Part shown: positions 52,891 through 60,865 of the stretch, one piece after another
Numbering within the stretch: position 1 is the first letter of the stretch
How the letters are laid out: every line of letters begins with the position of its first letter
DNA from: Candidatus Onthenecus intestinigallinarum
GTDB taxonomy: Bacteria; Bacillota; Clostridia; Christensenellales; Aristaeellaceae
NCBI GenBank assembly: GCA_018713325.1
Contig: DVFJ01000036.1
Coordinates: 153,068-217,067 of the forward strand
Length of the DNA stretch: 64,000 nt
Reading direction: 5' to 3'
Made by a program: the position numbers and the translations under genes
Notes under the pieces: model-generated
The model's database searches: none
Seen by the model: only the letters and a program-made list of their open reading frames with translations
Told to the model about the DNA's origin: nothing

Positions 52891-54036
52891 TCAGAAATCG
52901 GGGAAGGGCTCGTCCGCCTCGTCGAAGTACGTCTCATCCGGGACCGCCGTCTCCTCGGGCGTTGCGGTCTGCTCTACCGCAAATTCGACGCCCCCGTCCT
53001 CCACGCCGTCCGGCGACGGCGTGGTCAGAGCGTCCGGCGACGGCGTCGCCGTCGCACGGCCGGGCGCATCGGGCAGCGGAACGGGCGTAGCCGCGATATT
53101 CGACGAGTCGATCGTCACCTGCGGACGCGCGGTCGGCGGCGACACGATGATCATCTCGTCGTCGTTGTAGCCCTCCGGCATCTCCTCGGCATCCGGCTCA
53201 TAGCGCAGCACCAGCACCTCTTCGATGTGTTGAAAGTCCGCCGCGGGCTCGACAACGATATAATGTTTGTTCTCTTCCAGGGAGCGCGTGCTCTCGCGCA
53301 CATAGCCGATGAGCAGGCCCTTGGGGAACGGCAGGCCGACGCCCGAGGTGATGACGGAGTCGCCGGGGCGCGGCACGTTGTCCAGCGGCAGGTAATACAT
53401 GCGGCACATCGGCTGGCCGTCCACGCCCAGCGTTCCCTTGACGATGCCCTGATCGCGGCTGGATTCGATCAACGCCGCGATGGAGGAATTGGTATCGATG
53501 ATCGTGATGACCTTGGCAGTCGTGGCGAAGACCTCGTATACGTGGCCGATGAGGCCATCGTAGGTGATGACGGCCATCTCCGTGTCGACGCCGTCGTTCG
53601 TGCCCACGTCGATGGTGAACGTCGAAAACCAGTTGCCCGTCTCGCTGGCGACCACGCGCGCGAGGATGGGATTCATGTCGGCATAGGTGTTATAGGCGCC
53701 CATCATGTTGGTCAAACGTTCGTTTTTATTGACCTCCTCGTCATACAGCAGCGCCTTGAGGATCAGCTCGTCGTTTTGCGCCTTGAGCTGGTTGTACTCG
53801 TATTCGATGTTGCTGCGCAGCTTGAGCCGGGCCATGTAGTCGCTCACCGCCGCCAGCGCGCGCGACGCCAGCCCCTGAACTGGCGTGATCACCGCCGAAA
53901 TGATCCCTTCGGCCGGATTGTCGACGCCCACATACTGCGTATAGGCGCCAAAGGCCATCACCAGCACCAGCACCAGCACGAACAGGACGCGCAAAAACTT
54001 GACCAGACCCGAGCGCTCTTTTTTCGTCTTTGCCAT
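52891..54036 (-). CDS. mreC: Rod-shape determining protein MreC
   Basis: 381 residues: membrane helix (about 11-30), coiled coil (about 75-110), then the beta-rich MreC core (about 120-275; N-P-I-L-A-R-V, Y-D-G-L-I-G-H-V, I-T-S-G-V-G). Beyond the core lies a Pro/Thr/Ser/Asp-rich tail (about 295-381) with near repeats T-P-S-P-D, absent from most MreC proteins. Links MreB inside to MrdA outside. Confidence 0.93.
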   Translation of the reverse strand: MAKTKKERSGLVKFLRVLFVLVLVLVMAFGAYTQYVGVDNPAEGIISAVITPVQGLASRALAAVSDYMARLKLRSNIEYEYNQLKAQNDELILKALLYDEEVNKNERLTNMMGAYNTYADMNPILARVVASETGNWFSTFTIDVGTNDGVDTEMAVITYDGLIGHVYEVFATTAKVITIIDTNSSIAALIESSRDQGIVKGTLGVDGQPMCRMYYLPLDNVPRPGDSVITSGVGLPFPKGLLIGYVRESTRSLEENKHYIVVEPAADFQHIEEVLVLRYEPDAEEMPEGYNDDEMIIVSPPTARPQVTIDSSNIAATPVPLPDAPGRATATPSPDALTTPSPDGVEDGGVEFAVEQTATPEETAVPDETYFDEADEPFPDF

Positions 54037-54051
54037 ATCCTACTCCCTTAA

Positions 54052-55089
54052 TCAGTCGCGCATTGCATCGCCCTTGCCGATGCTATCCAGCAGTTCGATG
54101 TTGTCGGCCAGATGCCCGGCGCCCAGAATCACGCTCTGGGCGGGGTTTCGAGCGACGGACACGGAGATGCCGATCTCCGATGCGATCAGGCGGTCCAGGT
54201 CCGGCAGTTGCGCCAGGCCGCCCATCAGATAGATGCCACTGCGCATGATGTCCCCGGCCAGTTCCGGCGGCGTGCGCTCCAGCACCCACTTGATCGCGCC
54301 GACGATTTCACCGATGGGGCCTTCGAGCGCCTCGCTGATCTTCTGCGCCGTGATCTCGACCGTCATGGGCAGGCTGGTCACCATGTCGCGGCCGCGAACC
54401 ATGGCGCGGCGCGTGTCATCCGGGCGCACAAGCGCACCACCCAGGTCGAGCTTGAGGTCTTCTGCTGCGCGGTCGCCGATGAGCATGTTGTGCTCCTTCT
54501 TGAACATCGCGGAGATCGCCTCGTCCATCTTGTCGCCGCCTACGCGCAGCGAGCGGGAGACGACCAGGCCACCCAGCGAAATCACGGCGATCTCGCTGGT
54601 GCCCCCGCCGATATCCACGACCAGGCTGCCCTCCGGCTCATAGACGGGCAGGCCCGTGCCCAGCGCGGCCGCCAGCGGATGCTCCACCACCTGAATGGCG
54701 CGGGCGCCGGCCATGCGGACCGCCTCGTCGACCGCGCGGCGCTCCACCGTGCTGATCGCGCACGGCACGCTGATGACCACGCGCGGACGCAGGATGTAGT
54801 GCGCGCCGACGGCCTTGCGGATGAAGTAGTGCAGCATGATCTCGGACATCTCAAAGTCAACGATAACGCCATCGCGCACGGGCCGCACAGTCCGAATGTC
54901 GCCCGGCGTGCGCCCCAGCAACAGCCGCGCATCCTCGCCGACGGCCAGCACCTCGCGCGAGGCGTCGCCGCGCACCACGAGTAGCGAGGGCTCGTCGATC
55001 ACGATGCCCTTGCCCTTGACGTAGACGCGCACGTTGGAGGTGCCCAGGTCGATGCCGATGTCCGGCGCATGAATGCCAAAAAAACGCAT
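54052..55089 (-). CDS. mreB: Rod-shape actin homologue MreB
   Basis: 345 residues. Actin-fold ATPase motifs: G-I-D-L-G-T-S-N-V-R-V (phosphate 1), V-V-D-I-G-G-G-T-S-E-I-A (phosphate 2), L-M-G-G-L-A-Q-L-P (adenosine). Guides lateral wall synthesis. The ATG at 55089 has GGAGG 6 bases upstream; the ATG at 55095 falls within one base of it. Confidence 0.96.
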   Translation of the reverse strand: MRFFGIHAPDIGIDLGTSNVRVYVKGKGIVIDEPSLLVVRGDASREVLAVGEDARLLLGRTPGDIRTVRPVRDGVIVDFEMSEIMLHYFIRKAVGAHYILRPRVVISVPCAISTVERRAVDEAVRMAGARAIQVVEHPLAAALGTGLPVYEPEGSLVVDIGGGTSEIAVISLGGLVVSRSLRVGGDKMDEAISAMFKKEHNMLIGDRAAEDLKLDLGGALVRPDDTRRAMVRGRDMVTSLPMTVEITAQKISEALEGPIGEIVGAIKWVLERTPPELAGDIMRSGIYLMGGLAQLPDLDRLIASEIGISVSVARNPAQSVILGAGHLADNIELLDSIGKGDAMRD

Positions 55090-55107
55090 ATTCATCCTCC
55101 GTCTATG

Positions 55108-55686
55108 TCAAAGCAAAACGCCAAATGCCATCAAAAGCTCGCGCACCGTGGCCATCGGCAGCCCGACGACGTTGGAGGAAGACCCCTCGATGCGCTCGAC
55201 AAACATGCCGGCCCGACCCTGAATCGCATAGGCCCCCGCCTTATCCATCGGTTCGCCCGTGCCGATATAGCGGTCGATCTGTTCGCCCGTCAGGGGCGCG
55301 AACCGCACGCGCGTGCACTCGACGCGCACTTCATGGCGGCCGTCGGGCACATGCAGCGCGCACACGCCCGTGTAGACCTCGTGCCAGCGCCCCTGCAGGA
55401 GGGCGAGCATGCGCCGCGCGTCCTCTCGATCCCGCGGCTTGCCCAGGATCTCCCCGGCAAAGACCACCGTATCCGCCGAGAGGATGACCGACCGCTCACC
55501 CGCATGGCGCGCCGCCACGGCGCGGGCTTTCTGCAGCGCCAGAGCGCGCACGGTGTCTTGCGGCGTGGACGCGTCGTGCTCGTCAATGTCCGGTACATCT
55601 ATGGAAAAGTCGACGCCCATCTGCGCGAGCAGCTCGCGCCTCCGGGGCGAATTCGAAGCAAGGATGATCCGCATATGATCGGTCAA
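55108..55686 (-). CDS. maf: Maf-like nucleotide pyrophosphatase
   Basis: 192 residues from a probable TTG at 55686 (GGAGGG 6 bases upstream; the ATG at 55692 abuts that site, and an ATG at 55674 is also possible). I-I-L-A-S-N-S-P-R-R-R-E-L-L, S-A-D-T-V-V, G-K-P-R-D-R-E-D-A, Y-T-G-V and the late G-S-S-S-N-V-V-G-L-P are the Maf signature. Hydrolyses non-canonical dTTP/UTP-type nucleotides; first gene of the mre operon, 12 bases before mreB's stop region start. Confidence 0.94.
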   Translation of the reverse strand: MTDHMRIILASNSPRRRELLAQMGVDFSIDVPDIDEHDASTPQDTVRALALQKARAVAARHAGERSVILSADTVVFAGEILGKPRDREDARRMLALLQGRWHEVYTGVCALHVPDGRHEVRVECTRVRFAPLTGEQIDRYIGTGEPMDKAGAYAIQGRAGMFVERIEGSSSNVVGLPMATVRELLMAFGVLL

Positions 55687-55723
55687 GGCCATCCCTCCAG
55701 GTCATTTTGGCTGCATCCAAGTT

Positions 55724-55732
55724 ATTATATCA
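55724..55732 (-). promoter_or_regulatory. mre operon promoter (extended -10)
   Basis: TATAAT (55724-55729) with TGA just upstream (extended -10), minus strand; no good -35. About 35 bases before maf. Confidence 0.6.
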
Positions 55733-55864
55733 CAGCCTTTGCCTTTTTGCATCAAAAAATCAAAATGACGTCACGGTTCACAGAGGTGTTTCATCATGTT
55801 CGCATCAATGCGCACAAAAACTCCATCTTTACGGGTGAATTTTGGGAGAAAATCGGCCTTGTGC

Positions 55865-55893
55865 TTGCAATCGGCGCGCTCCAAGCGTACAAT
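55865..55893 (+). promoter_or_regulatory. Promoter of the PII-like/antiporter pair
   Basis: TTGCAA (55865-55870), 17 bases, TACAAT (55888-55893). Confidence 0.65.
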
Positions 55894-55928
55894 GTCCGTT
55901 GAAATGAACGAATGGAAGGTGAACTTTC

Positions 55929-56276
55929 ATGCAGGTGGTCACGCTCATCCTCAACCGGACCGAGTGCCTTGAAGCGCTGCTCGAAGCCCTTTTGGAAAAC
56001 CATATCAGCGGCGCAACCATCCTGGAGAGCACGGGCATGATGCGCATGCTCGACGCCCACGCGGACGACATGCCCATGTTCGGCATGATGCGCGCGCTGT
56101 TCGACCCGGAGCGCAAGAGCAGCAAGACGGTCTTCATGGTGCTGCGCGACGAGCAGGTCGAAACCGTGCGCAAGCTGGTCGACCGCGTGACGGGCGGCCT
56201 GAACCGCCCCGATACGGGCATTCTCTTCTCGGTGCCGACGCTCTTCGTCGACGGATTGGAGGGCGCTTCCAAGTGA
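55929..56276 (+). CDS. PII-like small regulatory protein
   Basis: 115 residues. Segments T-L-I-L-N-R-T-E-C-L-E-A-L-L-E-A-L-L, G-A-T-I-L-E-S-T-G-M and L-R-D-E-Q-V-E-T-V-R-K-L-V have the beta-alpha-beta rhythm of PII/CutA-type trimers, but the uridylylation T-loop and B-loop motifs of GlnB are not seen. Its stop overlaps the antiporter start (GTGA), implying the pair is made together and that this protein regulates the antiporter, as PII-like proteins do for several transporters. Ligand unknown. Confidence 0.75.
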   Translation: MQVVTLILNRTECLEALLEALLENHISGATILESTGMMRMLDAHADDMPMFGMMRALFDPERKSSKTVFMVLRDEQVETVRKLVDRVTGGLNRPDTGILFSVPTLFVDGLEGASK

Positions 56277-57451
56277 ACACACTGCTCGCCCTCTCGCTGG
56301 CGCTGATCGTGGGTCTGTTCTTCAGCCGCATCATCCGCCTGATCCATCTGCCCAACGTGACGGCCTATCTGGTCGGCGGCCTGCTCGTAGGCCCCTCCGT
56401 GCTCGGCCTGCTGCCCCAGGATGCCGTCGCCTCGCTCTCCGTGCTCACCGACGTGGCGCTGGGCTTCATCGCCTACTCGATCGGCGCGGAGTTCCGCCTG
56501 AGCTATCTGCGCCAGATCGGCTCCAAGCCGATCGTCATCACGCTCTTTGAGGGCCTGTGCGCCGTCGCGCTGGTTGACGTGGCGCTCATCGCGATGGGCT
56601 TTCCCCTGCCCCTGTGCCTGATGCTCGGCGCCATCGCCGCGGCCACCGCCCCGGCGGCCACGCTGATGGTCGTGCGCCAGTACAAGGCCCGCGGCCCGGT
56701 CTGCAGCATGCTGCTGCCGGTCGTGGCCATGGACGACGCGCTGTGCCTGATGGCCTTCAGCATCTCCAGCGCCATCGCGGCGGCGATCTACAGCGGCGAG
56801 GCGCTGACGGTGCAGAGCATGCTCATCTCGCCGCTGCTGCAGATCGCCGGCTCCCTGCTGCTGGGCGCAGGCATCGGCCTTGTGCAGGCGCTGGCGGCCC
56901 GCTTCTTCCATTCGCGCGGCAACATGCTCTCCCTGACCATCGCCGCCGTGCTGGGCGGACTGGCGCTGTGCGAGATGTGGGGTCTCTCCTCGCTGCTCGT
57001 GTGCATGATGATCGGCGCGGTCATGATCAACCTCAGCCCCGCCTCGAACAAGATCATCGAGCAGTGCGACCGCTTCACGCCGCCGCTGTTCATGCTCTTC
57101 TTTGTGCTCTCCGGCGCAGACCTGAACCTGTCCGTGCTGCCGACGGTCGGCCTGCTGGGCGTCAGCTACCTGCTCTTCCGCAGTTTGGGCAAATGGGTCG
57201 GCGCTTTCATCGGCTCCTCTCTCGTCAAGGCCGAGCCGAACGTGCGCAAATACCTGGGCTATACGCTGTTGCCACAGGCGGGCGTGGCCATTGGCATGAC
57301 GCAGCTTGCAATGCAGGTCATCCCCGAATATGGCGTCACTGTCCGCGCCGTCATCCTGGCCGGAACACTGGTTTACGAGTTGATCGGCCCCGTCATCACC
57401 AAAGTCGCGCTCACCAAGGCCGGCGAAATCGCGCCGGCGCAGCGCGCATAG
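56273..57451 (+). CDS. Cation:proton antiporter, CPA2 family
   Basis: 392 residues, about 12 membrane helices, no cytosolic TrkA_N domain. H-L-P-N-V-T-A-Y-L-V-G-G-L-L-V-G-P at the start and A-M-D-D-A-L-C-L-M-A-F (the D-D ion-binding pair) in the middle are the CPA2 (KefB/GerN-like) marks. Starts with GTG overlapping the upstream stop. Na+ or K+ specificity cannot be told. Confidence 0.9.
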   Translation: MNTLLALSLALIVGLFFSRIIRLIHLPNVTAYLVGGLLVGPSVLGLLPQDAVASLSVLTDVALGFIAYSIGAEFRLSYLRQIGSKPIVITLFEGLCAVALVDVALIAMGFPLPLCLMLGAIAAATAPAATLMVVRQYKARGPVCSMLLPVVAMDDALCLMAFSISSAIAAAIYSGEALTVQSMLISPLLQIAGSLLLGAGIGLVQALAARFFHSRGNMLSLTIAAVLGGLALCEMWGLSSLLVCMMIGAVMINLSPASNKIIEQCDRFTPPLFMLFFVLSGADLNLSVLPTVGLLGVSYLLFRSLGKWVGAFIGSSLVKAEPNVRKYLGYTLLPQAGVAIGMTQLAMQVIPEYGVTVRAVILAGTLVYELIGPVITKVALTKAGEIAPAQRA

Positions 57452-57462
57452 GCGCAAGCGCA

Positions 57463-57494
57463 AAGGCGCCGTCTCCCCAAGGAGGCGGCGCCTT
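57463..57494 (+). terminator. Terminator of the PII-like/antiporter pair
   Basis: 14-bp stem with one G-U (57463-57476 with 57481-57494), CCAA loop, then GTCTTTTG. Confidence 0.88.
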
Positions 57495-57539
57495 GTCTTT
57501 TGCCCGCGCCTGTGCTAGAATGGCACCGAGGTGGGCACG

Positions 57540-58760
57540 ATGAAGCACTTTACCGGCTTTCTCATTCGGCGCGAGCGGCTGCGCCGGAATCTCTCCCAGG
57601 AGGGATTGTGCAAGGGCATCTGCTCGGTCTCCTATCTGAGCAAGATCGAGCAGGGACAGGTCCTTGCGGGGCCGGAGATCGTGGAACGGCTGCTGGAGGC
57701 GCTGGGCCTTCGCGCACAGGTGGACGCCCAAACCGAGGCTGCGGCTGCCCGCGCGTTGCGCGAATACTTCGACCGGTTCCTGCTGTGCACGCTGAGCGCG
57801 GACGGACGCGATGCATGGCTCGACGCGCATGCGGAGGCGCTGGAATCCTCTCCACTGGCGCTTTCCATCGGACTGTACCGCGCATGCATCGCCATGCATG
57901 CGGACGATCATGCCGCTCTCGCCGCGGCGCTGGAGGCGCTGTCCCCGTTTGTCGACTATCTGCAAGGAGAGCAGCTGGCGCTATACGCCATGGGTCGCGC
58001 CCTGCTGTGCGAAGACGAGCATGCGCGGGAAGAGGCCTTTACCCAGGCGGAGCGGCTGCGGCCGTGTTCGCTGCTCCTCTCCTGGCGGGCGCACTTCAGC
58101 TTTGCGCGCGGCCGCTACATCCAGGCCGGCCAGGAGGCCGAGCGGGCCTACGCCCTAGCCTGTGAGGAGGGCAACGGCTCCGTCCTGTTCGACGCCAGCT
58201 TTCTGCTGGGCTGCTGCTATGCCAACCAGCGCCACTATCCCTCCATGATGCGCGCCTTCCGGCGCACGCTCGCGCTGGCGCACACGCTGCGTCCCGACGC
58301 GGTCGGCGAGATCGAATACAACATTGGCGCGACCTGTCTGGAGCTGTGCCGCCACGAGGAGGCGCGCGACTGGCTGGAGGCCGCGCTCGCACATGTTTTC
58401 TCCAACGACGTGAAAAACCTGCTCGTCCGGCACAAGCTGGCCCTCGTCTATGCGCACTTCGGGCAATGCGACCAGGGGCGCCAGGCCCTGGCCGAGGCGC
58501 GCGCCTTCCTCTCCCCGGATCTGCCCGCCATCTACGATCGGATGCTGCGCGTGGCGGAGCTGCGCCTCACGCCTGGCTATCTGGATGATCCCGACTATGC
58601 GGCGCTGCTGCGCACCGTGTATGATGAGGCGTCCGACGCGCTGCACTTTGGCTTCAAGCAGTTCCACGCCTGCTTCCTGATCGAGGCCTACGTCCATCAG
58701 CGGCGCTACAAGGACGCGCTGCAGATCTCGCAGGAGATCGGGATGTTTTCCGAATCATGA
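57540..58760 (+). CDS. Helix-turn-helix regulator with TPR-like repeats
   Basis: 406 residues. N-terminal XRE helix-turn-helix (about 5-60; R-L-R-R-N-L-S-Q-E-G-L and S-Y-L-S-K-I-E-Q-G) and a long alpha-helical, TPR-like C-terminus with repeated A-x-x-x-L/A-L patterns. This is the layout of Rgg/PlcR-like (RRNPP) regulators that bind small peptides, but no peptide gene was seen. The ATG at 57540 has GAGGTGGG nearby. Adjacent to an MFS transporter whose promoter region carries repeats, a possible target. Confidence 0.82.
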   Translation: MKHFTGFLIRRERLRRNLSQEGLCKGICSVSYLSKIEQGQVLAGPEIVERLLEALGLRAQVDAQTEAAAARALREYFDRFLLCTLSADGRDAWLDAHAEALESSPLALSIGLYRACIAMHADDHAALAAALEALSPFVDYLQGEQLALYAMGRALLCEDEHAREEAFTQAERLRPCSLLLSWRAHFSFARGRYIQAGQEAERAYALACEEGNGSVLFDASFLLGCCYANQRHYPSMMRAFRRTLALAHTLRPDAVGEIEYNIGATCLELCRHEEARDWLEAALAHVFSNDVKNLLVRHKLALVYAHFGQCDQGRQALAEARAFLSPDLPAIYDRMLRVAELRLTPGYLDDPDYAALLRTVYDEASDALHFGFKQFHACFLIEAYVHQRRYKDALQISQEIGMFSES

Positions 58761-58779
58761 CTGTTTAGATCATCATAAG

Positions 58780-58801
58780 GCCAATTTTTGAAGCCAATTT
58801 T
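58780..58801 (+). repeat. Direct repeat GCCAATTTT upstream of the MFS gene
   Basis: GCCAATTTT at 58780-58788 and again at 58793-58801, start-to-start distance 13 bases. Could be two half-sites for the preceding regulator. Confidence 0.45.
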
Positions 58802-58807
58802 CACAAA

Positions 58808-58866
58808 ACAACCCCCTTTTCCATCGCTCAGTGACGTGCTATCATGAGAGCGTGAAAGGGGGTTGT
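58808..58866 (+). repeat. 12-bp inverted repeat enclosing the MFS gene ribosome site
   Basis: Perfect complement between 58808-58819 and 58855-58866, 35 bases apart. The right arm contains the AAAGGGGG ribosome site. In an RNA starting upstream of 58808 the arms would hide it; otherwise the repeat could be a DNA operator. Confidence 0.6.
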
Positions 58867-58872
58867 CTTCTC

Positions 58873-60117
58873 TTGCGGCAACGTACTTCTCGTCTGTGGA
58901 CGCGCAACTTTGTCACCATCACCCTCGGCACGGTTGTCAGCGCCATTGGCGGCACGGCCATGAGCCTCGCGCTCAGCCTGATCGTGTTCGACCAGACCGC
59001 ATCGACCTGGCTCTCCGGGCTGTTTGCGGCGCTTTCCCTGTTCCCGGGCGCGGTATTGCCCATCCTGATCGCGCCGGTCGTCGACCGCTGCGACCAAAAA
59101 CGCCTCATCGTGGGGCTGGATGCGCTGTCCGGGTGCCTTTACCTGCTGTTTGGCCTGTATCTGACGCGCGCATCTTTCTCCTATGCCGTCTATCTCCTGT
59201 TCAGCCTGACGATGAGCAGCATCGGGGCGACGTACAGCCTGGCCTACAATGCGCTGTATCCCGACCTGATTCCCTCGGGCTGCATGCAAAGGGGATATGC
59301 GATCTCCGCCATGATCTATCCGAGCGTATCGGCCATCGTCACCCCCGCCGCCTCCGTGATCTACGGTGCGTACGGCATCATCCCCATCGTCTTCACCGAG
59401 GGCGCGCTGCTGTGGGTCGCCGCGCTGTTTGAGCATCGCATTCAGGCGCCCCGTTCGCCCGAAGTCTGTCCGCCCGCGCCGCTGCCCGAGCGGCTGCGGC
59501 GCTATGCGCGGGATCTGACAGCCGGCGTGCGCTATGTGAGGCGGGACCGGGGCATCCGCAATATCTACCTGTATATGACCACGACCAACGCCTGCGCAAA
59601 CGGCGTCAATCTCATGGCGCTGGCGCACTTTCAAAGCACGCCGGGACTGACGACCGCCATGTACGCCGCGCTGCTCTCCGCCGAAACGGTCGGGCGCATG
59701 ATCGGCGGCGCAGTGCACTACGTCTACGACATCCCGCAGGCGCGGCGCTATGCGCTCACGGTGTGGGTATACCGAATATACGAGGTATGCGACGGCGCGC
59801 TGCTGTTCCTGTGGTATCCGCTGATGCTCGCCGCGCGGTTTCTGTGCGGCTTTCTGGGGATCAACACGGCGACGCTGCGCACGGCTGCCGTGCAGAACTA
59901 CCTGCCGCCCGAGCTGCGCGCCCGCGTCAACGCCCTCTTCAACGTGCTCGTGAGCGGCGCGCTGATGCTCGCGCAGCTCTGTGCGGGCGCTTTGGGCGAA
60001 GTGCTCCCCTATCGCCTGGTCTCGCTGCTGTTTGCCGGCTTTTCCCTGTTCGTGATGCAGGCGCTGATCGTCCGGCGGCGCGCGGACGTCGAGCCGATCT
60101 ACAACCGGTCGGTCTAG
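58873..60117 (+). CDS. MFS transporter
   Basis: 414 residues from a TTG at 58873 (AAAGGGGG 7-11 bases upstream); a GTG at 58831 in frame lacks a ribosome site and the region is the inverted repeat. About 12 membrane helices; F-D-Q-T-A-S and V-D-R-C-D-Q-K-R in the first half resemble the macrolide/DHA3-type efflux families. Substrate unknown. Follows the peptide-type regulator by 100 bases. Confidence 0.87.
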   Translation: MRQRTSRLWTRNFVTITLGTVVSAIGGTAMSLALSLIVFDQTASTWLSGLFAALSLFPGAVLPILIAPVVDRCDQKRLIVGLDALSGCLYLLFGLYLTRASFSYAVYLLFSLTMSSIGATYSLAYNALYPDLIPSGCMQRGYAISAMIYPSVSAIVTPAASVIYGAYGIIPIVFTEGALLWVAALFEHRIQAPRSPEVCPPAPLPERLRRYARDLTAGVRYVRRDRGIRNIYLYMTTTNACANGVNLMALAHFQSTPGLTTAMYAALLSAETVGRMIGGAVHYVYDIPQARRYALTVWVYRIYEVCDGALLFLWYPLMLAARFLCGFLGINTATLRTAAVQNYLPPELRARVNALFNVLVSGALMLAQLCAGALGEVLPYRLVSLLFAGFSLFVMQALIVRRRADVEPIYNRSV

Positions 60118-60139
60118 GCGGCAGAGGTCTGCGCGCCCT

Positions 60140-60697
60140 TCACCGGACGGGCAGTCCCTGCCTTAGGGCATCCTGAACAAGGGAAAGGTTGCGGCCCGGG
60201 TCGTCGCCGCCATCGAGCACCAGCAGGGGGCATCGGAGCTGCCGCTGCCATGCGTCATGCTTGGCCCTGCTGCGCGTCTCCAGGCCGCCGGTGTCGTATG
60301 CCGCCGCCCACTTGAGAAAGTCCGCGTGCTTCTGATACATGTCCCCTCCGACCTCGATGCGGCGGCCAAAGGCCGCCTTTTCTCTTTGCTTCAGCCGCTC
60401 GATGCGCACCTGCGTAGCCGTTTCCAGCCGGACGGCCAGCGTGAACAGGGGGATCAATGCGTCGCCCCAGTCAACCAGGGAGCCCGAGATCACGACATTG
60501 TCGGCGTTGGCCATATCGGTACGCATCATCCGGAGGCGTTCGTCAATCGGGCGCTTTTGCGTATAGGGCGGATCGGACGGCAGCCAGAAGTAGTCGTCCG
60601 TATCCATCCAGCAGTATCCGAGCGCATCGCGTATCGCTTGGCCCAGCGTCGACGTGCCGGAGCCGGAGGCGCCGAAGATGTGAATGATCTGCTTCAT
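60140..60697 (-). CDS. Nucleotide kinase-like P-loop protein with deviant Walker A
   Basis: 185 residues. G-A-S-G-S-G-T-S-T replaces the normal Walker A, lacking the catalytic Lys (T instead), as in a small known family of AAA-type 'adenylate kinase-like' proteins. D-T-D-D-Y-F-W-L, V-V-I-S-G-S-L-V-D-W-G-D, and G-G-D-M-Y-Q-K-H follow. AGGAGAGG before the ATG. Convergent with the MFS gene with 22 bases between stops. Substrate unknown. Confidence 0.78.
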   Translation of the reverse strand: MKQIIHIFGASGSGTSTLGQAIRDALGYCWMDTDDYFWLPSDPPYTQKRPIDERLRMMRTDMANADNVVISGSLVDWGDALIPLFTLAVRLETATQVRIERLKQREKAAFGRRIEVGGDMYQKHADFLKWAAAYDTGGLETRSRAKHDAWQRQLRCPLLVLDGGDDPGRNLSLVQDALRQGLPVR

Positions 60698-60800
60698 CGA
60701 AACCTCTCCTTGTCATCATTTCAAAGGCCATGTATGCGCCTTTTGAGTCCGTATGGCATGGACTTGCGCCTTGCCGACTCCTGCAATGGGCGCATGGGAA

Positions 60801-60840
60801 AAGGCGGCACGGAAGGCATTGCTGTCTTCCATGCCGCCTT
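60801..60840 (-). terminator. Terminator of the rnf operon
   Basis: 15-bp stem with one G-U (60801-60815 with 60826-60840), 10-base loop, then TTCCC on the minus strand; 25 bases after the rnfB stop. Confidence 0.82.
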
Positions 60841-60865
60841 GAACAGGTGACCGTTTGCGGCGGGC

